DNA from: Jackrogersella multiformis
Taxonomy: Eukaryota; Ascomycota; Sordariomycetes; Xylariales; Hypoxylaceae
Length of the DNA: 64,000 nucleotides
Assembly: GCA_902806575.1 (NCBI GenBank)
Contig: CADCXD010000018.1
Span: 3,596,001-3,660,000, forward strand
Direction: 5' to 3'
A program made the position numbers and the translations under genes. Of this stretch, positions 48,296-59,448 are shown piece after piece. The first letter of the stretch is position 1, and every line of letters starts with the position of its first letter. Below the pieces are notes generated by a model, which ran no database searches, was not told the origin of the DNA, and saw only the letters and a list, made by a program, of their open reading frames with translations.

Positions 48296-51200
48296 TTAAC
48301 TTTTTTTTTTTAATATTTATTTTTAAATATATTATATAATTATAAAATCGCGAGGTTTATTAACGTATTATTTATAAAATAATTTAATTATTACTTTTAT
48401 TTTTTTATTAAATATATATTTATAAAAATTTTAAATTTAATACTTTTTAACCGGTTAATTTTTTTATTTTACGAGATATTTTACTTTATTTTAATTTTTA
48501 ATAAAGTTTATTATTTATTTTATTTAATAATTTTTAAACTTTATCGAAATTATTATACATAAAATTTAATTAAAATTAAAAAGTTTTTAATTATTAACGC
48601 GGTAAAATTTAATAAATAAAATATAAAATAAGTTATATATTTTTTATTTTTTAAAAAAAGTAAGTTTTATCGCGATAAAAGAGATTATTTATTAAATTTT
48701 AAAAAAGCTTAAAAGTTTTTTATTTAATTTTTTAACGAAACGTTTAATTTTAATATTTTTTACCTTTAATATTACGAATTAATTTACTTTAAAAATTAAT
48801 ACATTTTTTCGTTATTTATTAATTTATTTTTTTATTTATTAACGGCTTTATTTTAAGTGTTTTTATATTTTTTAATATATTTATATTATTTAATATATAT
48901 ATAATTTATTTTCGAAATTACGTAAAGTATTCGTAAAAAAATTATAAATTATTAAGTAATAATTATAATTAATATAAAAAAAGGTAAATTATATTAATAA
49001 AAAAGTAATATTATTATAAATAAATTTTTTTAATTATTTATTTCGTAATTAACGAAAGTTTTAAAATAAACTTTTAAAATTTAATTAAAACGTTTTATTT
49101 ACTTATCGGTTTATAAATAAAATATAATATTTATACGAAATTTAATATTTATTAATTTAAAAAAGTTTTTTTAAATAGAAAATATAAACTTAAAATTTTT
49201 ATTAAAAATAATATTTAAAAATATATCGTATAATTTTTAATATTATTTAACGAAAATTTTAATTAAATCGTTAAATTTTTTTTCTTTTATTTTAAGAAAA
49301 ATAAAATGCGTTATTTTAAAAAATAAATTTATTATTACTTAAATAAAGTTATAACCGTTCGATAAAAAAATATTAATAATAAAATTTATTATTATTATTA
49401 ATTAAGGTTTATAATATAATTTTATTAATTAAAAATATTTATATAAAACGTAATAAGGGATTTTATTTTATTAACATTTTAAATAATTAATTTTAAAGTT
49501 TTATTTATTTTTATATATTTAACGATAAAAATTTTATATTCGGTAAAAATAATTTCTTTTTAAAATTTCGTAAATATTTAAAGTTTTTCCTTTTAATATA
49601 AAAGGTTATTTTATAATATAACGTTTTTAAAAGGATTTTTAACTTACGTAATATATTTTAAGTTATTAATAATTACTTTTTTTAATCGTTTAATAAAGTT
49701 AAAAGTTTAATTAAGTATAATAAAATTATAAAATCTTATTAATATAACGAAAATAATTATTAAAAAAACAAATAAAGTTTCTTAAAAATATAAAAAATAT
49801 TTATTTTATAAAACCGATTTTATAAATTAATTTTTAACTTTTCCTTTTTTAAGTCGATATTACGGTAATTTTAAAAAAATATTAACTTTATTATTTTATT
49901 TATTTAATCGATAATTAATTATAAATTAATATAATAAAAGTTCTTATATTTATTAAACTTAACGTTAATTTAAAACTTTAATTATTATAAAATAAATTAA
50001 GTTTTAATAATTCGAATAAACTTTAATTTAATATTTAATTTTTTTTAAATATTAATGTTATTTTTTAAAAAAGTTTATTATAATTAATAATTTTTTATTA
50101 TAAATTTTATAATTTATTTTTATTAATATAAATTTACGAAAATAATAAATTATAAGCTTAAATTTACTTTATTTTTTTTTTAAAAAAAAACAACGTTAAT
50201 AATATAATTTAAAGGATTAACTTTAATATAAGTTTATTTTAAAAAATTAAAATAAGTTATAATAAAAACTTAAATAAAACGAAATTTAAATTCTTTAAAA
50301 GATTTATTTATTTCCTCGGTTTATTTTTAATCTTTTTTATTTCCTTTATTTACGTTAATAATTAATTTTATTATTTCCGAAAACTTTTTTATAAATCGTC
50401 GATAAAAATTTACGAAATTAATAAATTATTAAGATTTTTTTAATAATTTAAACGCTTTTTAATTATTAATATAATTAATTTTATTTTATGTTATTAAAAT
50501 ATTATTAATTTTAATAATATAATTAAGGAAATTTACTTTTTAAACTTTTTAAAAACACTTTTACGAGTTAATTATAAAATGATATTTTATAAGTTTTTTA
50601 AAACTTTTTTAACGATTTTATTATGTTTTTTTATAATATCCGTATAAATAAAAAAATTATTTAAATATATTAAGAAATTTAAATCGATAAAATCTCGAAA
50701 AATATTATTTATTATAAATTAAAAAGTTATAAAAGCATTAATTAATTTAAAAAGCATAATTAAATATTCGAAAAAATCGTATTTATATCGAAAAATTGTT
50801 TTTTATTTTTTTTTCTTAATTTTAATAAGGTAAAATCTTAATTTAAAATCGATTTTAATAAATTACTTTACGGTTTTAAAGTAAATTTATAATTTAAATA
50901 TTAATGGTATAAAGTACCGAATAAAAATGATAATATTATTTAAGCTTTTATAATTTATTATAAATTAAAAAAGGTTTTAAAGATTTAACTTATTTATAAA
51001 CATTATAAATGTTATATAAAATAAAGTTAACTTTTTAATACGTTCGTTATTAAGCATTTCGTTTAATTATAATTTTAACGTATTAAGTTTCTTTTTATTT
51101 ATAACGTAAAAAGGTTTTTAAGAAAGTATTTTTTTTCTTAAAAATCGATAATATAATTTTATAATTGATAATTTAAAAAGTATTATTTTATTTTTTTTAT

Positions 51201-53963
51201 TATAATATATATAAATTTACGAAATTCCTTAAGAATATTTCTTAATGTTTTTTTTATTTCGATATTTTTTATTATTATTATATTAATTAATTTTTTCGGG
51301 TTATATAAAGTTAAGTTAATATAATATTTCCGATAATAAGAAAAATTAAATTTAATTTTCTTAAAATTTAAAAAAAAGTTTATAAATTTATAAATTTTTA
51401 TTTATTATTATAATATAATAATATCGCATTCGTTATTTAAGGCGTTTAATTTAAAATTAATTTTAAAGAAATAATTTTTTTAATAATAAAAGATAAAAAA
51501 ATCGATATAATAACGTTTTATAAAAAGGATTTAAATTAAATTAAAAGTTAATACGAATCGTATATATTATTTTTTAATAATCGGTAATTTTCATTTTTTT
51601 ATTTTAAAAAAAAATATTATTAAAATTAAGCTTTTTAAATTTAATAATACTTATATTTAATATTTTTCATTATATATTAATATTATATAAATAATAAGTT
51701 TATATTTAAAAGTTAATTTTAAACGAGGTTTTTTTATAATTTTCGTCTTTTTTTTAATTAATTTATTAATTATTACGGCTCGGTAAACTTTACTTTAATT
51801 TAATTATAAAATTTAATAAAATACGGCGTTAAAGTTATTTAAAAATCCGAATCGAAATTTTCGATTTTTATAATTTAAAAATAAAATAATTCTCGTAAAA
51901 TTATATTTATTTATACTTTCTTTTATAATAAAAATATAAATTAAATATTATCGTTTTAAGGTTATTTTACGAAAAATATTTTATTTAAATTTAATAATAA
52001 ATCTTTATTATTAACGTCCTTTTTAACGAAATAAAAAAAGATTTAATAATTATTACGTTTATAACGTTAATAAAAATTTTTATCCTTTTTTTATTAATTT
52101 ATATTTACTTAATTAATTTTTTTTAAAATATCTTTATTATTAAATTAAATTTTATCCTTTTAATTTAATTTTAATTTACTTTCGTTTTTAAGTTTATTAT
52201 TATTTCTTAAGGATTAATTTTAACTTAAATTAAAGCGGTTTTCCTTTTCGCGGTTAATTTAACTCGATTTTAAAGGCTTTTAAATCGAAACGAGCCTTTT
52301 TTCCCCCGAAATACCGAGATTAATTAATATGTTTTTATTATCGTAAATAATAAGTTTATTAAATTATATTAAATTAACGATAATTATAACGTAAAAAAAA
52401 CGAATTAATTATTTTAAAGCTTTAAATAATCGGTTATTATTACTTTAAAGTAAAGGATTTTTATTGTTATATAAAAGTATAAAATTATCTCGAGATAATT
52501 TTTTAAAAAGGTTTTTAAGTGATTTAAGGTTTTAAAATTAATTATTAAAATTAAAATTACTTAAGTTATTATTAAATATTTTAACGGCTTTTTTAAAGGG
52601 AATTTTTCTTTTATTATTATTAAATATAAAAAGGTTAATTTTAATAAAATTAAATTATACTTAAGCTTTTTTAATTATTTTTTTAACTTAAATTTATAAA
52701 AAGAATTATAAAAAAAAAAGGTTCCTTATTTAAACTTTCGAGTTAAAATATTTAATAAATAATACTTTAAAATATATTAAGTTTTTTCGATTAAAAGGAT
52801 TTAATTTAATTAACGTTTTTAATATAATACGTTTTTTAATATTTTTTAAAATAAAATTAATATTAATTAAATATTAAATTTATTAAAAGTAATTTAAATA
52901 TAAGTTTTTAAATTATTAAATTAACGGTAAGTTTTTACGTTAATATATGTAAAGTTTATATATTTTTTTATAAAAAGGTTATTAATTTAAGATTTTTTAA
53001 TATAAGTTTAATTTATTACTTTTTATTAAAGATTTTTTTACTTTTTAATATTTTAATAAAAAGTTTAAAAGGTTTATTAATAATAATTAATTATTTTTTT
53101 AAACTTATTAATAACTTTTTATCGAGTTTAATTATTTTATATATATTAAGTAATTATATTTTAAACTTATTATAAAAAGTTTAAATTAATTTATTAAACT
53201 TATTATTTAAAATAAATTATTTATTTATTTATTAATATTATATCGATTTAATTAAATTAAATTATCGTGTTATAAATTATTTAAATTAAATTATATTAAT
53301 TTTAAATTTAATTTTTATTAATAATTTAATTATTTATAACGATAATAATAAATATTTAAATAATATAATAATTATCGTATATTTTTTAATAAAGTTCGAT
53401 AAATTATATAAAAAAGTTATTAAAATTAACTTCGGTATTATTAATATTAAAAGCGTTTTATATAATTATTTTATAATTTTAAAAGTTATAAAAAATTATA
53501 ATATTATCGTTATTAAATTAAAGTAATTTAAAAATAAAAAAAAGGTTTTAAGGCGATATATTTTTTATTTTAAGTATTTTAATAAAAAATTATATATTAA
53601 AGCGTCGTTTAATTTTAATAAGTTTTTATAAACGGTAATTTTTTTTATATTTACTTTTAATTTTAAGATTTTATAAAAAAGGTATTATTAAAAATTTAAA
53701 GGATTATTTATTATTTAATAAAAAAAGTAATTTAAGATTTTATAAATTAATAAATAATAAAATTAAAATATAAATATTTAACTTAAATATTTATAAAATA
53801 ATAAGTAATATTAATATAATATATTTTAATAAAAAACTTTTTTAAGTAAATTAATTATTTATAAGTAATTAAAATAAAGTAATTTTTTAAAAAAAAATTA
53901 ATTTTCTTTCGAAAAGTATATGCTTTTTTAAAAATAAAGTTTTCTTAAAAAAAAAAAATTTAT

Positions 53964-54272
53964 TTATAATAAAAGTAATAAGATTTAAAATTATAATTTA
54001 ATTTCAAATAATAATTCTTTATAATTTTAAAGTTTTTACTTTTTTTTTCCTTTTATAAAAAAAACGTAATAACTTATATATATATAATTTAAATATCTTT
54101 TTAAGCGTCGTTAACGCTTTCTTAATCTTATTAGTTTAATTTTACATATATTAACTAAATCTTTTAATTAACTTTATTTAATAGCTTTATTTTATAAGTT
54201 CTAACATATTTTGTATTTATTAACTTGCATATATTGATCATACTTTGTTTCGTGGAGACTATCCGTATGACA
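53964..54272 (-). repeat. Right LTR of copy 2
   Basis: 309 bp. The inner part is A/T-converted; the outer ~60 bases up to GTATGACA are almost intact. Confidence 0.88.
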
Positions 54273-54277
54273 GTATC
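54273..54277. repeat. Target site duplication GTATC (right)
   Basis: Matches the left copy at 47982-47986. Confidence 0.9.
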
Positions 54278-54476
54278 TACAGAGAATATTCTGTTTAATC
54301 CTCTACTTCGATCTCCCATGTGAATATCACACGGGATGTTGCATAAGAATATGCAAGAAAATTTATCCTTGAAGGGTAGGTAGCAAACGCCAGCAAAATT
54401 CTAACGAGAGGGATATAGGGAACAGGCCATAGTTTCAATAATTCTCATAAGGAAAGACGCATGCAAATTCCTCTTC

Positions 54477-55852
54477 TCACAATCTTGCCTGCCCATTTGT
54501 CACAGCTTGGTTAGCTGTCTCCGCAGCGACGGCCTTCCCGAATGCCGCCTGGACATCGTGTTCGTGAATCCAACTCGGATCTGTGCGGTTCTTTATCCGA
54601 GTTCTCAATTGCTCGTCTGTCTCCAGCTCTCTATCTTGCGAGTATAGCGCCAGCTTCTTAACGTTGGCCTGGTGAACGACGCTCATCACACGATCGGTAT
54701 GTGGCTTTCGGGTCCTCTCATAGATACGTAGGGCCTTTAGGATCTCGGCTTCGGTCGGCTTCCTAGTCGCATTCTCGGGGAAGACGTGCAGGATGGACGA
54801 CGCAAACGCCCACGCATCGTCGAGAGCAAGACTACCACCTGCCGCAAATGCACCTCCGTGAGCATGTGCAGCATCGCCAGCAAGAGTAACTCTTCCGTTG
54901 CCCAGGACCCAGGTTTCCAGCGGGTGCGCTGCCGCATTCGGGTAAATCCTGGTGTTTGGTACCGCTTCGATAATCTGACGCACGAGTGGTGACCAGTCCT
55001 TATAAAATTCCTTGAGGACATCCACGTCGCCGTCGGAGTTCCATGTTGAGTCCTTGTATGGCGCATTCGGGGCATTAGGATCCGCTTGATACGACCCCAC
55101 GACGGTGAAAAGGTCTCTGCCAAGTTTCGACACGAACAACGTCCGATCCGGTCCCCAGAAGTGATTTGCCTCGTCAGGCAAGTCCTTGATGTGGGCGACG
55201 TGGGAAATGGGAAAGACGGACCGGAAAGCTACCCATCCAGTCCAAGCGGTGCTCGAAGTCGGAACGAAGAAGGTTCTGACGGACGAGTGGATTCCATCCG
55301 CACCAAGAATGATATCAGCCGTAGCTGTAGTGCTATCCGCAAACGTGATTATAAGTTTCTGGGTAGAAGCATCAAGTGCGACGGATTGGAATGCTTTGGA
55401 CAAGTGAATCTTGGATGAATCAACATGCTTGGCAAGCGCCTCCTGTAGATGCGCTCGGTAAAATCGGGAGGTCAAGTGACGATACTCGACGTCGCCAGCA
55501 TGAGAGTCGGTCGATACGACTTCGTTAGTTTTCCAATGACTATATTATATGTTAACTCATAAGAAGTACGAAATAAGGCGCAAATCTAGGTACCCTACCG
55601 ATAGATCATGGGAAATTTCGACTTATTACGAAAAGCGACTTCGTCATCCAGCGCATTGTTAACCCCAAGTCTCTCCAAAGTTCTCATTCCATTAGGCCCA
55701 AGCGCAATAGATGCACCTATTTCTTTGAGCTCTGCAGCTTTTTCGTATACCTGCACGTCAATGGCGGGGTGGTGCTTCAGTGCGATAGCTACACCAAGAC
55801 CAGCAATGCCAGCGCCAACAATGGCGATCTGAAGTTTGGAAGTATCTGACAT
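54477..55852 (-). CDS. FAD-dependent monooxygenase, salicylate hydroxylase-like
   Basis: Two exons, 55852-55599 and 55539-54477, join in frame (CG|T) to 438 residues. FAD fold at the N-terminus (IAIVGAGIAGLGVAIALKHH), EIGASIALGPNGMRTLERLG, HLTSRFYRAHLQEALAKH, the DG motif ILGADGIHSSVR, and GRVTLAGDAAHAHGGAFAAG with the GD motif. This order and length match fungal salicylate 1-monooxygenase-like enzymes, which hydroxylate and often decarboxylate aromatic acids. The actual substrate is unknown. It is divergent from an MFS transporter of the carboxylate/allantoate class 534 bases away, suggesting uptake and degradation of the same acid. Intact. Confidence 0.92.
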
Positions 55853-56386
55853 GGTCTAAGATGTTGCAATAAGTAATATAGTACTATTATAACCTAGAAT
55901 CCGATGTTTCCCCTTAAAAATTGATATGGGGAGCCAAGGGCAAGATCATATACTAGTGCATCGCCTCCGGAGCCGGTTCGGTATGTGCGAAATACGTCGG
56001 ACGGAGCCGAGATGGCGCAAGACAGGATTGAAATTGCGAAGCAAAATCTTATCAATCGCCCACCTCATCCCCTCTAACGATCTCGCATTTTCGGGCAAAG
56101 TCCGAAAATAAAACCATGCAAATCGGACCGTGTCTCTCATATAGCGCGAGGAAGCGGATATTGGGTGGCCTATAACGGATTGCGTTTACTACAAGCAGAC
56201 GTATGCCCGGCACTGAACGACGGCAAGGGTGTTTTCGCCATTATTGTGGAGTTTGACGAGCGCTACCTGGTCGTCGTTTTCAATATTCGAGAGTTTTGTC
56301 ATATATTTGGGCTCCCATTACTTAAAGATATTGACTTAGCCCCTTCTCAGTGCTTCGGGCTGTTCTGTTGCTCCAGATTTCGCAAT
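55853..56386. promoter_or_regulatory. Shared divergent promoter of monooxygenase and MFS genes
   Basis: 534 bp between two divergent start codons. Around 55963-56006 there is a dense group of CGG/CCG triplets, including CTCCGGAG (palindromic), GCCGG and GTCGGACGG, as expected for Zn2Cys6 binding. No such factor is encoded adjacent. The open frame from 56165 runs into the transporter start but shows no family homology. Confidence 0.45.
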
Positions 56387-58170
56387 ATGGCATCTAAGAC
56401 TGTTGGGGAGACCTCCTCGGCCGAAGTGCTCGTCGAGCCTCCGAAACTGCCTGATAAGTTCGCTGATGAGAGTTACAAACTGTTTTCACAGATCAAGGTC
56501 GAGCCGCCTACTGCAGAGGAAGCGGAACGAATCCGCAAAAAGTGCGTCCGATGGATATTATCATTCCTGTGCGTAGGGTACCATCTGATGTATGTTGACA
56601 AGCAAACGGTAAATACCCCCTATTCATACCTCGGTACTGTTGATGAGCTCTATTTAATGCTGATATATACGTTTTAGCTCGGAAGTTCGTCTATCCTTGG
56701 TATTCTCGAGGATGGCCATTTGAATGCAAACCAGTATAATTGGCTAGCTTCGATATTCTACCTCGGCTACCTATTGGCGGAGTGGCCTCAAAATTGGGCA
56801 TTGCAACGATTCCCGGTTGCTAAATGGCTAGCCGGCAACCTCATCGTCTGGTGAGCTGGTCCTGTGTCTATCATGTTCGACTTGGGGCTAATATGAATAG
56901 GGGTTGTATCTTGCTATTACATATTCCGTGTAATAGCTTTGCGTCTTTCTTCGTCGTTCGCTTCTTTCTAGGGTTAGCAGAGGCATGTATTGTGCCTGCT
57001 TTCTTGTTGATACTGTCCATGTTCTTCACGTACGATGAACAAGCAGTCTTGATGCCCATAATGTGGGCCGCGGGGAACTCTAGTCCTATAACTTCGGGTT
57101 TGTTGTCCTATGGGGTGCTGTGGATTGATACTGGCAGTTTTTCTTCTTGGAAATGGTTTATGGGTAAGTCTTCCGCAATGATCTTATGATATTTCTAACA
57201 TGATACCGGTCCTATAGTCATTACTGGCATCTCGACAATTATCTATGGTGTCTTTGTCTGGTTCTTCTTCCCTGACAATCCCATGACCGCCCATTTCTTG
57301 ACCCTAGAGGAGCGAGCACAGGCAATCCTACGTATTGCTTCAAACCATTCGGGGATCGAACAAAAGCGCTTCAAAAAATATCAGTTGATTGAAGCGCTTA
57401 AGGATCCCAAAACTTGGCTCTTCTTCCTCCATGCTTGGTCACAGGAAATGGCCAATGGATTGACCAGTCAGTATTCGCTCATCATCAAATCATTCGGCTT
57501 CTCCACGCTGCAAACAACCTTATTAGGCTGCGTCACTGGCCTTACATCCTTGATTTCTCTTGGCGCCGCAGCTATAATATTATCAAAGACACGTAATAGT
57601 CGGGCATGGATCTCGGCTGCCGCATACATACCGCCCATAATATCCAGCATACTTCTCATCGCTCTTCCCTGGAGTAATCGCTGGGGCCTACTCTCGGCTA
57701 TCTGGATCCGATCTACCGGTGGAATCCCTTACAGTGTGGTCATGATCTGGGCGGCTAATTGCTCCGCTGGGCACACAAAGAAGACTGCTGTCATTGCTAT
57801 GTACCATGTTGGGTATGGCCTAGGCAATATCCTCTCCCCTCAGTTGTTCCAGGAGCAATACAAACCGAGATATATCGTGACCTGGTGGGTGATCCTGTGG
57901 GTCGCGTGCGTGTTTCCAACATTCATTGTCCTATATCTGCGATGGTATCTTGTAAAGGAAAACGAAAGGCGAGACTTGCTAGCTCAACAGGGAGCGATCA
58001 GAGAGATTGGTGTCATTGAACACATTGACGAGAGCGGCGAGAGACGGGAAGAGGTAGTCGATGCGAGACAGCTGGATCTGACTGATAGAGAAAATCTTGC
58101 TTTGTAAGTTGCCCAGTCGAGAGATTTATTTGACGCGTACTAACTTATACACAGCCGTTATGTTCTCTAA
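56387..58170 (+). CDS. MFS transporter, allantoate permease (DAL5-like) family
   Basis: Five exons, 56387-56608, 56678-56850, 56901-57163, 57218-58103 and 58155-58170, join in frame to 519 residues, the usual length for anion:cation symporters of this class. A cytosolic N-terminus leads to TM1 (RWILSFLCVGYHLMYVDKQT), then LGSSSILGILEDGHL, FYLGYLLAEWPQNWALQRFP, the RFFLGLAEACIVPAFLL signature, and FFPDNPMTAHFLTLEERAQA in the central loop. The C-terminus ENLAFRYVL is recovered only with the 16-nt last exon and is a family hallmark. Plasma-membrane uptake of an organic acid or amide is expected. It pairs with the divergent hydroxylase. All junctions are canonical, so it looks functional. Confidence 0.93.
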
Positions 58171-59448
58171 TTTTACAGGCAATCACCATCACCTCCGTAC
58201 CTAGCGTCACTAGGACGGATACCGGGATATAACTAAGGGAAAGACTAACTACTCAATACCAGAACCAGGGAAGACTGTTCATAAGTTTTTGATTTAGTAG
58301 GCAATCTAAACGTAAAGCAAATATTTTAAAGCACCCCCTGTTTTGCTAAGCTTCCCCTGGCTGAAATTCTTTTCATTTCATCAGTGAATTCCAGGTCAAC
58401 CCCCTTTAACCACCAAATATATCGCCGCCGTGAAACAGAATGTGTTGCAATGTTTTTTCTTTTCTGGTACCGCCACAGATTGTGCATATAAATGATGCCT
58501 ACACAGCATAGGAGCGTCCAAGATTGATGTGCTGCTAGGCTAGAGCCGTGTAAATTGAAGAGTCTTAGAACTATGTATCGTATTCTTCCATTGGCTACAC
58601 TGCCTGAACTATAGCGGCTATCCACTAAAGTTTAGTGAGCAGATCCCTATTAGGTCTAAGTCTTAGCTTGAGACCGTTACAGTATTCACCCATTGATTAT
58701 TTGAAGGTACGCACTGGGCAAGGGACGTGGCTTATGTCCCAACCTTTTAGCCTAAGTTGTTCGTACAACATCAATATTAGGTTGCTTCATTTTAAGATAT
58801 TTTTAAAACTTGCAAGTTTCAAAAAACCTACTAAAGAATGATTCGGAAAACGTAACAATGGAAGAAGTTGTGAAGTTATTTCGGGAGGCTAACGAAAAGA
58901 TTGCTTAGATAAGTCCGGAAGAAGAGACAGAGAGACTGCCATGGGCCAGTAAGTTGATGTTTCAAGCATATTTAAATTATTTGGTTAATGAACTAATAAT
59001 TGTAGAACACTGCAAAGAAGCTACTCCGACTACTAATGATCAACTGCTGCCGGATTTTTGGATAAAATTTAATCGAGCCGCGCGACGATAATAAGAGGAG
59101 GGTTGTCACATGAGTCTTCACTTACCCCTATTTTATGAGATCCTTACACCTTTATCCTTAACGTTGAGTGGCCATTACTAATAGACACCAAAATATAATT
59201 TGCTAAATGTCTTCGTTGTGTTATTGTGTTTGGTCTTTTTGCTCTGTATAAAGATTAATAGCCTAGTATTGTTCCCCTTTCAAAGTCTGAACCCCTAACC
59301 CTGTTCATCTTTCCTTATAACCCTTCATATTTTTCTCATGTTCGTCTGGATTGACCATCTACCGTTTCTTTGGGCTTCAGCAACTTCACTTTTCATTATT
59401 ACTTAATAATAAACAATTATTTGTTTGTAGTAATAAGTAAGATTACCT
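58171..59448. other. Intergenic with unidentified coding-like debris
   Basis: No confident gene. A stretch beginning at ATG 58858 reads EEVVKLFREANEKIA, stop, ISPEEETERLPWAS, then a possible intron, which looks like remnant coding sequence of unknown family. The minus-strand frame 58326-58625 has no recognisable motif. A TTACTTA/TAAGTAA inverted repeat lies at about 59398-59440. Confidence 0.4.

Larger units (their letters stand above)
47987..54272 (-). mobile_element. Full-length LTR retrotransposon, RIP-degenerated (copy 2, inverted)
   Basis: 6,286 bp of nearly pure A/T flanked by inverted-orientation LTRs of 309 bp (47987-48295 and 53964-54272) and by a 5-bp duplication GTATC at 47982-47986 and 54273-54277. 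LTR ends TGTGACAAGG and GTATGACA are the reverse complement of the copy 1/solo LTR ends, so it lies opposite to copy 1. Interior stretches correspond to copy 1 read backwards. A T-rich run right after the left LTR (48301-48311) mirrors the purine run of copy 1. No readable protein remains. Outer LTR edges again stay nearly unmutated. Residual Cs are mostly in CpG, unlike copy 1. Confidence 0.92.
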
